Source: Neisseria sicca (GTDB lineage Bacteria; Pseudomonadota; Gammaproteobacteria; Burkholderiales; Neisseriaceae). Taken from it: a stretch of DNA of 64,000 nt. Of the stretch, positions 1-8,208 are shown piece by piece. Within the stretch, counting starts at the first letter, position 1, and every line of letters starts with the position of its first letter. Below the pieces are notes generated by a model that worked only from the letters and a program-made list of their open reading frames with translations, was not told the origin of the DNA and searched no databases. The position numbers and the translations under genes are program-made. The DNA lies in assembly GCF_017753665.1 (NCBI RefSeq), contig NZ_CP072524.1, forward strand, positions 682,001-746,000. The letters are read 5' to 3'.

Positions 1-17
1 AGACGACGTTGATGTTT

Positions 18-124
18 TATCGTGGATTAACTTTAAACCAGTACGGCGTTGCCTCGCCTTGCCGTACTATCTGTACTGTCTACGGCTTCGTCGCCTTGTC
101 CTGATTTAAATTTAATCCACTATA
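18..124. repeat. Correia repeat enclosed element, short form (107 bp)
   Basis: Terminal inverted repeats TATCGTGGATTAA and its partner TTAATCCACTATA enclose the short Correia core (GTACGGCGTTGCC ... CGGCTTCGTCGCC). The left tip carries TATC instead of TATA. It lacks the roughly 50-bp internal block present in the long copies near 19.8, 26.0 and 56.2 kb. Confidence 0.9.
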
Positions 125-163
125 CAACTGTTTAAACACTTTATAAACGGATTTTAAAAAATA

Positions 164-200
164 AACGTCGTCTGAAAGACTATCTCTTTCAGACGACGTT
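164..200 (-). terminator. Paired-DUS hairpin behind ybiT
   Basis: Two inverted uptake words (ACGTCGTCTGAA form) make a 16-bp perfect stem with a 5-nt loop. Read on the minus strand the stem is followed by a T-rich run, and it lies about 30 bp after the ybiT stop. Confidence 0.75.
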
Positions 201-231
201 GGTGTTTTAAATATTGATTAAAACGGAGTCA

Positions 232-1860
232 TTAAGCCAAGCCTTTTTTCTCCAGATAGCTTTCGTAATCGCCCAGATAGTGCTCGTAACCGCCCTTGCC
301 GTCCAGCTCGATAATCTGTGTGGCGAGCGAGGAGACAAACTGGCGGTCGTGCGACACGAAAATCAGCGTACCGTTGTATTTTTCCAGCGCCATGTTCAGC
401 GATTCGATGCTTTCCATGTCCATGTGGTTGGTCGGTTCGTCCATAATCAGCACATTGGGTTTCAGCAGCAGGAGCTTGCCGTAGAGCATACGACCTTTTT
501 CACCGCCGGAGAGAACTTGCACTTTTTTTACTACGTCGTTGCTGCCGAAGAGCAAACGCCCCAAAGTGCCGCGGATGACTTGTTCATCGTCGCCTTCCTG
601 CCCCCATTGGCGCATCCATTCGCTCAGGTTCATATCGACATCGAAGTCGTTTTCATGGTCTTGCGGATAATAGCCGACGTTGGCTTTTTCCGCCCATTTG
701 ATGGTGCCTGCATCAGGGGCGATACCTTCGGCGTATTCGGGTTTGAACGCGCCGGCAAGGAGTTTCAGTAAGGTAGATTTACCCGCGCCGTTGGGGCCGA
801 TGATGGCGAGTCGCTGACCTGCTTCAAGGATGAAGCTCAGGTTTTTGAACAACTGGGTTTCAAAGCGTTTGGCGAGATTTTCGACTTCTACCGCCTGACG
901 GTGCAACTTGGCTTTTTCATCGGCTTCAAAGCGGATATACGGGTTTTGGCGGGTGGAAGGCTTGACTTCGACCATTTCGGCTTTGATTTTGTCTGCCTGT
1001 TTCAGACGACTGGTTGCCTGACGGGCTTTGGATTTGTTGGCAGAGAAGCGAGCGACGAACTCTTGCAGCTCTTGCAGTTTCTCTTTTGCCTTGGCGTTGT
1101 CTTTCAGGGCGCGTTCGCGCGATTGGGCGGAGGCGAGCATGTAGTCGTCGTAGTTGCCCGGGTAGATGGTGATGGTGTTGTAGTCCAAATCCGCCATGTG
1201 TGTGCAGACTTCGTTCAAGAAGTGACGGTCGTGCGAGATGATAATCATGGTGGAGTCGTATTGGTTCAACACGCCTTCCAGCCAGCGGATGGTGTTGATG
1301 TCCAAGTTGTTGGTCGGCTCGTCAAGCAAGAGAACATCAGGTTTGGAGAACAGGGCCTGCGCCAGCAATACGCGCAGCTTGAAGCCCGGGGCGACTTCCG
1401 CCATGGTCGCATTGTGCAAATCTTCGGAAATGCCCACGCCGCTCAACAGTTCGGCGGCGCGCGCTTCGGCGGTGTAGCCGTCGTACTCGGCGAACTTGGC
1501 TTCCAGTTCGGCGGCTTTCATGTAGTCGTCTTCGGTGGCTTCGAGGTTGGCGTAAATCGCGTCGCGTTCGGTCATCGCCGCCCACATTTCGGTGTGCCCC
1601 ATCATCACCACATCCAGCACGCGCATGTCTTCGTAGGCAAACTGGTCTTGGCGCAGCTTACCCAAGCGCACGCCGTTTTCAATCGCGACTTCGCCCGCTG
1701 TCTGTTCCAAATCGCCGCCGAGGATTTTCATGAAGGTGGATTTGCCCGAACCGTTCGCGCCGATCAAGCCGTAGCGGTTGCCTTCGCCGAACTTGACGGA
1801 TACGTTTTCAAACAGCGGCTTCGCGCCGAACTGCATGGTAATGCCGTTGGTAGAAATCAT
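232..1860 (-). CDS. ybiT: ABC-F family ATPase, YbiT type
   Basis: A 542-residue soluble ABC-F protein with two ABC domains and no membrane segments. Walker A motifs are GANGSGKS near residue 34 and GPNGAGKS in the second half. Walker B/DEPTN motifs (LLDEPTNNLD and IMDEPTNHMD) and two signature regions are present. Opening residues, spacing and the FSANKSKARQATSR linker match Escherichia coli YbiT rather than EttA or Uup. ABC-F proteins act on ribosomes, generally relieving stalled elongation; the exact job of YbiT is less clear. An upstream in-frame TTG exists, but the ATG at 1860 has AAAGG about 11 nt before it and begins at the conserved MISTNGITMQFG. It is probably transcribed alone and ends at a paired-DUS hairpin. 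Confidence 0.9.
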   Translation of the reverse strand: MISTNGITMQFGAKPLFENVSVKFGEGNRYGLIGANGSGKSTFMKILGGDLEQTAGEVAIENGVRLGKLRQDQFAYEDMRVLDVVMMGHTEMWAAMTERDAIYANLEATEDDYMKAAELEAKFAEYDGYTAEARAAELLSGVGISEDLHNATMAEVAPGFKLRVLLAQALFSKPDVLLLDEPTNNLDINTIRWLEGVLNQYDSTMIIISHDRHFLNEVCTHMADLDYNTITIYPGNYDDYMLASAQSRERALKDNAKAKEKLQELQEFVARFSANKSKARQATSRLKQADKIKAEMVEVKPSTRQNPYIRFEADEKAKLHRQAVEVENLAKRFETQLFKNLSFILEAGQRLAIIGPNGAGKSTLLKLLAGAFKPEYAEGIAPDAGTIKWAEKANVGYYPQDHENDFDVDMNLSEWMRQWGQEGDDEQVIRGTLGRLLFGSNDVVKKVQVLSGGEKGRMLYGKLLLLKPNVLIMDEPTNHMDMESIESLNMALEKYNGTLIFVSHDRQFVSSLATQIIELDGKGGYEHYLGDYESYLEKKGLA

Positions 1861-1958
1861 TATTGGTAAAACCTTTATAAATATAGATAAACAGGGTGTT
1901 ATAATCGCCGGCGATTGTAGCATATTTTGTATAGGTCGTCTGAAACGGGGCGGAGGAA

Positions 1959-2153
1959 ATGGAAACCGAAAAAATCTATTACGCCGTGATTATTCTGTTG
2001 TGCGCCGCATCCATGCTGCTCAGTCCGTTTTTCTACATCCGCCGCACACGTTCGGGCGCAGAATTACGCCACGCACCTCGGCAATGGAAGCCGATTATTA
2101 TTGCCAATTTGGTGATGATCATTGCTTTGGTGGTGTGGTGGATATGGTTTTGA
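1959..2153 (+). CDS. Small two-helix inner membrane protein, unknown function
   Basis: 64 residues with two predicted membrane helices, about residues 8-27 and 46-64, joined by a basic loop rich in Arg. GGAGG lies immediately before the ATG, a tight spacing, and a DUS sits just upstream. It runs away from ybiT and is followed after 22 bp by a secreted DUF4124-like protein on the same strand, so the two may share a transcript. I do not recognise a family. The membrane pattern and RBS make it credible despite its size. Confidence 0.6.
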   Translation: METEKIYYAVIILLCAASMLLSPFFYIRRTRSGAELRHAPRQWKPIIIANLVMIIALVVWWIWF

Positions 2154-2175
2154 TGATTTGATGAAAGGTATAACA

Positions 2176-2637
2176 ATGAATAAATTGATTTTAAGCACAT
2201 TACTGCTCGCATTTTCAGCCGTAGCAACAGCATCTCCCGTATTTGAATGTATCGACAAATCGGGGCGTAAAACCTATACGCAGACCGGCGGCAAAAATTG
2301 CAAACCGGGCAATATCGGCAGACCTTCGGTTTATACCTCCGCCGCACCGTCTGCACACTCGGCATCAGCAAGCGCTGCTTCAAGAAACTCTCCTTCCGAA
2401 CAAATGCCACCTCCACCGGCAGGTGCAACGCCCAGCTCATCTTCGGCGCAAAATGAATTGGCTCAGGTACAGAAAAATCTGGAAGAGGGCAAACAGGTTC
2501 GTTATGGCAACGAGCGCAACTACGCCCGCTATCAAGAACGGATTAAGAGTCTGGAAAATCAAGTGAAAGCTGCGCAGGAGCGGGTTAATGCAGCAAATAG
2601 CATGGGCGGAGAAGGTGAGATGATGCCTGAGTATTGA
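2176..2637 (+). CDS. Secreted DUF4124-like protein with C-terminal coiled coil
   Basis: 153 residues. An N-terminal signal peptide (MNKLILSTLLLAFSAVATAS, likely cut after ATAS) is followed by the short domain FECIDKSGRKTYTQ...KNCKPGN, with the two cysteines typical of DUF4124-type domains. Then come a Ser/Ala/Pro-rich linker and a charged C-terminal stretch (about residues 95-145) that looks like a coiled coil. It is probably periplasmic and its role is unknown. The ATG at 2176 was chosen because AAAGG precedes it by 7 nt and it opens the signal peptide; upstream in-frame starts add a hydrophilic extension. Two similar proteins are encoded at 22.0-23.1 kb. Confidence 0.75.
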   Translation: MNKLILSTLLLAFSAVATASPVFECIDKSGRKTYTQTGGKNCKPGNIGRPSVYTSAAPSAHSASASAASRNSPSEQMPPPPAGATPSSSSAQNELAQVQKNLEEGKQVRYGNERNYARYQERIKSLENQVKAAQERVNAANSMGGEGEMMPEY

Positions 2638-2657
2638 TGGAGGAAAAGATGTCAATA

Positions 2658-2694
2658 AAAAGGTTGTCTGAAATACCGTTTTCAGACGACCTTT
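2658..2694. terminator. Paired-DUS hairpin between convergent genes
   Basis: Inverted uptake words (one with GTTGTCTGAA, giving a G-T pair) form a 15-bp stem. On the minus strand CCTTTTTATT follows, so it should end the cupin gene as well as the DUF4124-like gene. Confidence 0.7.
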
Positions 2695-2703
2695 AGGTTT
2701 GTT

Positions 2704-3582
2704 TTAACGAGGCATGCCGCGTTCCCATGCGCGGCGGGCGCGTTTGCAGGCAAGCTGTTCTTTCCAATTCATGTAGCGTGCTTTAAAGCGGGCTTTCATG
2801 AAGTCGTCGAACTTGCGCTGTACGGTCAGGTTCCACAGGCTATGCGCCTTAACCGACCAGCTTTCATCCCATGCGCGCAGGGAGATGGAGAATGAGCCGT
2901 CAAGGTATTTCATCCAATGCCACCAGCCGGTCGGCATGAACAGGGTGTCGCCGTATTCAAGGAAGCATTCGATGCCTTCGATGCCTTCAAGTTCGGGGAA
3001 ACGTTCCGTATCGGGATTGTCAACGTGGTAGTCTTCCAGCGCGTAAGTGGCGAAAGGAATGCGGAACAGACGCTCTTTCCATTTGTAATCGAACAAGATG
3101 ATGTGTTTCTTGCCGAAATGCGTGTGGAAGATGTGCGCCATATCGATGTCGTAGTGCAGGAAGGTTTCCGAGCCTGCACCGCCGAAAAACAGGGTAGGGT
3201 ATCGGTCTAAGAATCCGCCCATCAGCTCTTTGGGGAAAACGTAATCGTTCAGCAAGGCGGGAGCGTGTTTGATGGGGTCAAATAAGAAAATCCGCAAATC
3301 CGTCGGCTCGCGTTTGATCAGATCGATATAGTCGCTGAAGCGCATTTCTGTGCTGGCGGCGTTAATCGGCGCGGAAGGGTCGGCTTTGGCGCTGTTGTAC
3401 AAGGGAACGACGATATCGCCGACGGTTTCTTTCATATAGTCCAGCGACCATTTGTCGCGGGCGGGCCAGTTGCGGGTCAGTCCTTTGATCACGACAGGAC
3501 GGCGGGGCTTGAGATAGTTTTGATAAAAATCTTCGCGGCTGATGTTTTCTACAACATCAATCGGAGTAAGTTTGAAACCCAT
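2704..3582 (-). CDS. JmjC-like cupin (cupin_8) Fe(II)/2-oxoglutarate oxygenase
   Basis: 292 residues. The double-stranded beta-helix metal triad of the JmjC/cupin_8 fold is visible as H143-x-D145 (FLHYDID) and the distal H222 (PTGWWHW). The flanking RPVVIKGL and GDTLFMPTGWWH segments are characteristic. Members hydroxylate proteins or small molecules using iron, oxygen and 2-oxoglutarate; bacterial members include ribosomal oxygenases, but the substrate here cannot be read from sequence. No signal peptide, so cytoplasmic. The ATG at 3582 has an AGAGA-like RBS; a TTG two codons upstream is possible. The C-terminal 35 residues are strongly basic, which could suit an RNA-bound target (inference). 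Confidence 0.8.
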   Translation of the reverse strand: MGFKLTPIDVVENISREDFYQNYLKPRRPVVIKGLTRNWPARDKWSLDYMKETVGDIVVPLYNSAKADPSAPINAASTEMRFSDYIDLIKREPTDLRIFLFDPIKHAPALLNDYVFPKELMGGFLDRYPTLFFGGAGSETFLHYDIDMAHIFHTHFGKKHIILFDYKWKERLFRIPFATYALEDYHVDNPDTERFPELEGIEGIECFLEYGDTLFMPTGWWHWMKYLDGSFSISLRAWDESWSVKAHSLWNLTVQRKFDDFMKARFKARYMNWKEQLACKRARRAWERGMPR

Positions 3583-3724
3583 AAGCAAATCTCTTTTTGG
3601 AATGTAAGACTGATTTTAAGTGGATACCTCGGAAGGTGGCAAGCGATGTTTCAGACGACCTGATTCGAATCAAAAATCGTGGTTGTGATATTATGGCGAT
3701 ATAAATATTCCGTCCGAAACGCTT

Positions 3725-4060
3725 ATGAACGATGCAGACGATTATTTGGGCAAAATGCCTTTTTTCATTGTATTCCTCGACCCGCTGCACACCGACTTCC
3801 ACAGCAGCGGCAAGCCTCTGAACGAATACATCGCCCGCCATCCGCTGATGCACGACAAGCTGCACCGCCCCGCTTTTGCCGCCAAAGTGTTGGAAATGGC
3901 GGCAAACAGCAGCAATATGCGTGTATTTGTCCGCAAAGCGGATGCGCTGATTAAGCATCCGCTGCATTATATTGTCCGTAACGGCGTTTTCCGAACCGAA
4001 GAGCAGATGTGGGCGTTTATCAATTCGCCCGAAAACATTGCCGCCGTCAAACAACCCTAA
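3725..4060 (+). CDS. Conserved hypothetical protein upstream of trpG
   Basis: 111 residues, cytoplasmic, no membrane segment or signal peptide and no motif I recognise. Its composition and codon use match neighbouring genes. It ends only 14 bp before the trpG start, with no terminator between, so it is likely co-transcribed with trpG. The RBS is weak. Nothing in the sequence ties it to tryptophan synthesis beyond position. Confidence 0.65.
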   Translation: MNDADDYLGKMPFFIVFLDPLHTDFHSSGKPLNEYIARHPLMHDKLHRPAFAAKVLEMAANSSNMRVFVRKADALIKHPLHYIVRNGVFRTEEQMWAFINSPENIAAVKQP

Positions 4061-4074
4061 AAGGCCGTACCCCC

Positions 4075-4665
4075 ATGCTTTTGTTTATTGATAACTATGA
4101 CAGTTTCACCTACAACATCGTCCAATATTTCGCCGAACTCGGTCAGGAAGTCGTCGTCCGCCGCAATGACGATATTACGCTTGAAGAAATCGAAGCTTTG
4201 AAACCGCAATATCTCGTTATCGGGCCGGGTCCTTGTTCGCCGAAAGAGGCGGGCATTTCCGTCGCCGCCATGCGCCATTTCGCCGGCAAGCTGCCGATTA
4301 TGGGCGTGTGCCTCGGGCATCAGACGATAGGCGAAGCGTTCGGCGGGGATGTGGTGCGGGCAAAAACGCTGATGCACGGCAAAGTTTCGCCCGTGTTCCA
4401 TTTGAACAAAGGCATGTTTAAAGATTTGCCCGATCCCGTTACCTGCACGCGTTATCACAGCCTTGTCATCGCCCGCGATACGCTGCCCGATTGTTTGGAA
4501 GTCACCGCATGGACGGAAGATCAGGAAATCATGGGCGTGCGGCACAAGGAATACGCCGTCGAAGGCGTGCAGTTCCACCCCGAAGCCCTGTTGACCGAAC
4601 ACGGACACGATATGTTGAAAAACTTTTTGGAAGAATTTAAAGACTTCCAAGCGTCCGCTGCTTAA
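4075..4665 (+). CDS. trpG: Anthranilate synthase component II (glutamine amidotransferase)
   Basis: 196 residues forming a single class I glutamine amidotransferase domain. The nucleophile is C79 in MGVCLGHQ, the oxyanion motif is GPGPCSP near residue 50, and the catalytic His/Glu pair is in VQFHPEA near the C terminus. It releases ammonia from glutamine for the TrpE subunit to make anthranilate from chorismate; in many bacteria the same subunit serves PabB in folate synthesis. TrpE is not in the window. The ATG at 4075 begins the conserved MLLFIDNYDSFTYN; upstream in-frame starts overlap the preceding gene. trpD follows 67 bp later across a paired-DUS hairpin. Confidence 0.95.
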   Translation: MLLFIDNYDSFTYNIVQYFAELGQEVVVRRNDDITLEEIEALKPQYLVIGPGPCSPKEAGISVAAMRHFAGKLPIMGVCLGHQTIGEAFGGDVVRAKTLMHGKVSPVFHLNKGMFKDLPDPVTCTRYHSLVIARDTLPDCLEVTAWTEDQEIMGVRHKEYAVEGVQFHPEALLTEHGHDMLKNFLEEFKDFQASAA

Positions 4666-4668
4666 ACC

Positions 4669-4700
4669 AAACGTCGTCTGAAAACTTTCAGACGACGTTT
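4669..4700 (+). terminator. Paired-DUS hairpin between trpG and trpD
   Basis: AAACGTCGTCTGAAA and its exact complement form a 15-bp stem with a 2-nt spacer. The closing T-run is short, so it may only partly stop transcription into trpD. Confidence 0.55.
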
Positions 4701-4732
4701 GACGTAAAAATACCCGTAAAAAGGATTGAACC

Positions 4733-5767
4733 ATGATTACACCGCAACAAGCCATCGAACGCTTAATCAGCAACAACGAATTGTTTTACGACGAAATGAC
4801 CGACCTGATGCGCCAGATTATGAGCGGGCAGGTGCCGCCAGAACAAATCGCCGCCATCTTGACCGGATTGCGGATTAAAGTCGAAACCGTATCGGAAATC
4901 ACCGCCGCCGCCGCCGTCATGCGCGAATTTGCCGCCAAAGTGCCGCTGAAAAATTCAGACGACCTCGTCGATATTGTCGGTACGGGCGGGGACGGTGCAA
5001 AAACCTTCAATATTTCCACGACTTCCATGTTTGTCGCGGCGGCGGCAGGCGCGAAAGTCGCCAAACACGGCGGGCGCTCCGTTTCCTCGTCCAGCGGCGC
5101 GGCGGACGTGATGGAGCAGATGGGCGCGGTATTGAACATTACGCCTGAGCAAGTCGCCGAAAGCATCCGTCAAACAGGCTTGGGCTTTATGTTCGCCCAA
5201 AACCACCACAGCGCGATGCGCCACGTCGCGCCCGTGCGCCGTTCACTCGGGTTTAGAAGTATTTTCAATATCTTGGGACCGCTGACCAACCCTGCCGGCG
5301 CGCCAAACCAGCTCTTGGGCGTGTTCCACATTGATTTATGCGGCATCCTGTCGCGCGTATTGAAACAGCTTGGTTCCAAACACGTTTTGGTCGTGTGCGG
5401 CAAAGGCGGTTTGGACGAAATCACGCTGACGGGCAAAACCCGCGTTGCCGAGCTGAAAGACGGAGAAATCCGCGAATACGACATCAGCCCCGCCGATTTC
5501 GGTATCGAAATCCGCCGCGATTTGGACGAAATCAAAGTCGCCAACGCGCAAGAGTCTTTGGAAAAAATGGATGAAGTGTTGAGCGGCAAACATGGTGCGG
5601 CACGCGACATCGTCCTGCTCAACGCCGCCGCCGCGCTCTATGCCGGCAATGTCGTGCCTTCGTTGGCGGACGGTGTCAAAGCCGCCGAAGCAGCCATCGA
5701 TTCAGGCAAGGCAAAAGCGAAAAAAGAAGAATTTGTCCGCTTTACGCAGCAATTTGCCAAAGAGTAA
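4733..5767 (+). CDS. trpD: Anthranilate phosphoribosyltransferase
   Basis: 344 residues, the normal length for TrpD. It transfers phosphoribose from PRPP to anthranilate, the second step of tryptophan synthesis. Hallmarks are the glycine-rich GTGGDGAKTFNIST PRPP loop (near residue 83), KHGGRSVSSSSGAADVMEQMG, the anthranilate-site region NHHSAMRHVAPVRRSLGFRS, and GPLTNP. AAAGGA precedes the ATG by about 8 nt. A DUS is embedded in the coding sequence near residues 77-81, encoding SDDL. It is followed by a paired-DUS terminator. Confidence 0.96.
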   Translation: MITPQQAIERLISNNELFYDEMTDLMRQIMSGQVPPEQIAAILTGLRIKVETVSEITAAAAVMREFAAKVPLKNSDDLVDIVGTGGDGAKTFNISTTSMFVAAAAGAKVAKHGGRSVSSSSGAADVMEQMGAVLNITPEQVAESIRQTGLGFMFAQNHHSAMRHVAPVRRSLGFRSIFNILGPLTNPAGAPNQLLGVFHIDLCGILSRVLKQLGSKHVLVVCGKGGLDEITLTGKTRVAELKDGEIREYDISPADFGIEIRRDLDEIKVANAQESLEKMDEVLSGKHGAARDIVLLNAAAALYAGNVVPSLADGVKAAEAAIDSGKAKAKKEEFVRFTQQFAKE

Positions 5768-5770
5768 GCA

Positions 5771-5812
5771 AAGGTCGTCTGAAAACGGGAAGCCAGTTTT
5801 CAGACGATTTTT
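5771..5812 (+). terminator. Paired-DUS terminator of trpD
   Basis: Inverted uptake words form a stem of about 14 bp followed by a run of T (ATTTTTTAT), four bases after the trpD stop. Confidence 0.8.
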
Positions 5813-6314
5813 TATAGCAACTCTCGAATATTCGGATATTGATAAGGCGTTTATTTATGTTGATGCTTCCTTCAAATCGTCTGAAACCGTTTTTTCAGAC
5901 GACCCATATCCTCTTAAATCAGATTTAACTATCGGATTTTAATGATAATTGGGAATGTGGTTGCATTGAAGGCGGGGGCGGTTTGTTATATAGTGAAATA
6001 AAAAAACAGACCGGATGATTGAGTCGGGGCGTTTTGCGTGCTTTATATAGTGGATTAACTTTAAACCAGTACGGCGTTGCCTCTCCTTGCCGTACTATCT
6101 GTACTGTCTGCGGCTTCGTCGCCTTGTCCTGATTTAAATTTAATCCACTATAAAATAAGAGTTGGTTGGCATTTGTATCGGGCAGGGTTGGGATGATGCG
6201 TTGACGGTTGACGGCAGCGTCCGCAGACAGCCTGATATTTCAGAAGATTTTTGTTTCATTTGAGTCTTGGATATTTGTCCTATGACAACAATACAGGCAG
6301 ATGAGGTGAAGATA
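5813..6314. other. Intergenic region with a DUS pair and a Correia element
   Basis: About 500 bp without a credible gene. It holds a second paired DUS at 5877-5902 lacking a T-run, then AT-rich sequence, the short Correia element, and the leader of the TetR gene. Reading frames crossing it are short and lack support. Confidence 0.6.
6045..6152. repeat. Correia repeat enclosed element, short form (108 bp)
   Basis: Perfect TATAGTGGATTAACTTTAAA left end and TTTAAATTTAATCCACTATA right end around the short core. The right tip continues as TATAAA, which could act as a -10 towards the TetR gene. Confidence 0.93.
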
Positions 6315-6953
6315 ATGAACGGTGTAACCAGTGCGCAATTTATTTCCGCAGGCATTCATTTTTATCCCAGATGCGGCTACAAGCGGCTGTCCGAGCAGGC
6401 GATCGCGGAGCATTTGAATTCGAATTTGGAAACGTTCAACAGGATGTTTGCCGATAAAGACGAATTTGTGAAGGCGATGTTGATTGAGTACAGCAATCGG
6501 GCTTTGGGGCGGGTGTCGTTCGATTTTGCCCAAAATATCGAAGATACGGAGCGGCTGTATCAGATTGTCTGGCGGCTGGCGGTAACGATACGCGAGCATT
6601 TGGCGTGGATACACAGGATGCTGCTGGACAGCGAAGAAGGCGTGGATTTGATTACCAAAGCGTTGAAAAAGCAGCATAAGATGCTTGCCTGCGGGATGAT
6701 TCGGCATATCAAGAAGTGCAACGGCAGGGAAGATGTGCCGGAATTGGAATTGTTGAACCAGTTTGAGTTTCTCAACGGCGCGGTTATTTCGCCGATGATT
6801 ATGAACACGCGCTACCGTATGTTGGGGATACTGACCGAGGAGATGAACGGGCGGCATGACGATTTGCTGACTGATTCGTCCATCCACCAAAGGATAGATT
6901 GGGCGTTTGCCGCGCTGTTTCCGCAATACCGTCCTAAGGCTCGTCCGTTTTGA
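6315..6953 (+). CDS. TetR/AcrR family transcriptional regulator
   Basis: 212 residues. The N-terminal 50 residues form a TetR-type helix-turn-helix (GYKRLSEQAIAEHLNSNLETFNRMFADKDEFV); the remainder is a helical ligand-binding domain. It probably represses itself and the membrane fusion gene 20 bp downstream. The start at 6315 was chosen because GAGGTGAAG lies 8 nt upstream; an in-frame ATG at 6282 would add 11 residues but has no comparable RBS. The inducer is unknown. Confidence 0.82.
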   Translation: MNGVTSAQFISAGIHFYPRCGYKRLSEQAIAEHLNSNLETFNRMFADKDEFVKAMLIEYSNRALGRVSFDFAQNIEDTERLYQIVWRLAVTIREHLAWIHRMLLDSEEGVDLITKALKKQHKMLACGMIRHIKKCNGREDVPELELLNQFEFLNGAVISPMIMNTRYRMLGILTEEMNGRHDDLLTDSSIHQRIDWAFAALFPQYRPKARPF

Positions 6954-6973
6954 CGATTAAGGTGTAACGCAAC

Positions 6974-8029
6974 ATGAAAAAAGCTGTTATTGCTTCTCTT
7001 GCCGTCGCGCTGGTTGCGGGCGGCGCGTGGTATGTCCTTCAAAACCAAAAAGAAACTTTGCCCGCATGGATTGCGCAATCCAACGGGCGGCTGGAGTTGA
7101 ACCGCATTGATGTCGCCAGCCTGTATCCGGGGCGGGTGAAGGCGGTACTGGTGGAAGAGGGCGCAGACGTGAAAGAGGGCGATATTCTGGCGGAACTGTC
7201 GTCTGAAACCAGCAACAGCCGTTTGGAAGAAGCGCGGGCGGCGGAATTGCGGCAAGAAGAGGCGGTTGGGCGCGCCAAAGCTGCCGAAGCGCAGATGAAA
7301 CAGACGGTTGCGCGCGCGCAGGCGAATGTGGACGCGAACAGGCAGCAGCTGCGCGTGGCGAAAATGGAGCTGGATAATGCACGCAAATTGCTTGCCGACC
7401 AGCTGGTGTCGCAATCGGAAGTTACCAAGCGTCAGGCGGATTATGAGCGTGCTGTCGCGGCGGTCAAAGCGGCAGAAGCGGCGCGGGACGAAGCGCGGGC
7501 GACGGTGGCGCAAAGTGCCGCCGCACAAGCGGAAGCGCGCGCCGGTGTCGAACAGGCGAGGGCGGCAGTCAAAGCGGCCACATCCGCCAACGATGATATG
7601 AATATCCGCGCACCGATAGCCGGCAGGGTGGAATACACCATTGCGGAAGCGGGCAACGTGGTCGCGGCGGGTTCGAAAGTGGTCAGCCTGCTTGATCCTG
7701 CCGATGTTTCGATGAATATTTTCCTGCCGACCGACAGCATGAGTCGTCTGAAAGTCAATGACGATGCGCGTATCCGTTTGGACGGCATTGACGCGGTGTT
7801 CCCCGCCAAAATCAAATTTATCGCGACGGACGCCCAGTTTACGCCCAAGTCGGTGGAAACGGTCGATGAACGCGCGAAGCTGATGTTTAAAGTGAAATTG
7901 CAAGTGCCGCGTGAGACGGCGGTGAAATACAACCGTCTGCTGAAAGGCGGACTGACGGGCAACGGTTTTGTGAAAACCGACGACAAAGGGGCATGGCCCG
8001 CCGAGCTGGCGGTGAGGTTGCCGAATTAG
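6974..8029 (+). CDS. HlyD/YbhG-type periplasmic membrane fusion protein
   Basis: 351 residues. An N-terminal membrane anchor (about residues 4-22) is followed by a split biotinyl-lipoyl-like domain, a long Ala/Glu/Arg-rich coiled coil (about 90-205) and a beta-barrel region beginning at IRAPIAGRVEYT. Such proteins link an inner-membrane ABC or MFS exporter to the outer membrane. The closest recognisable layout is YbhG. Genes for an ATPase and permease would normally follow, but glgX follows instead after a paired-DUS terminator. It is co-oriented with and 20 bp behind the TetR gene, so probably regulated by it. Confidence 0.85.
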   Translation: MKKAVIASLAVALVAGGAWYVLQNQKETLPAWIAQSNGRLELNRIDVASLYPGRVKAVLVEEGADVKEGDILAELSSETSNSRLEEARAAELRQEEAVGRAKAAEAQMKQTVARAQANVDANRQQLRVAKMELDNARKLLADQLVSQSEVTKRQADYERAVAAVKAAEAARDEARATVAQSAAAQAEARAGVEQARAAVKAATSANDDMNIRAPIAGRVEYTIAEAGNVVAAGSKVVSLLDPADVSMNIFLPTDSMSRLKVNDDARIRLDGIDAVFPAKIKFIATDAQFTPKSVETVDERAKLMFKVKLQVPRETAVKYNRLLKGGLTGNGFVKTDDKGAWPAELAVRLPN

Positions 8030-8079
8030 CATCTGACGGATTCGGACGGCCTTGATATGAAAACAAAGGTTTATGGCTA

Positions 8080-8126
8080 AAAGAGGTCGTCTGAAAACGG
8101 GATTTTGCTTTTCAGACGACCTCTTT
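8080..8126 (+). terminator. Paired-DUS terminator behind the membrane fusion gene
   Basis: AAAGAGGTCGTCTGAAAA and its complement form an 18-bp perfect stem, closing with CTCTTT. Confidence 0.75.
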
Positions 8127-8208
8127 CCCTTTAAGCATCACCACTATAAAAAGAACACATATCTGGAAGCGCAGACCAACGCGTCTCCATCAAATCAGGA
8201 CAAACAAA

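Noticed and set aside
5592..5942. An open frame overlapping the end of trpD and the following repeats
   Set aside because: It reads trpD in another frame and then a DUS terminator, with no start signal.
8140..8147. CCACTATA near glgX as a Correia remnant
   Set aside because: Only eight bases match and no partner end is visible nearby.
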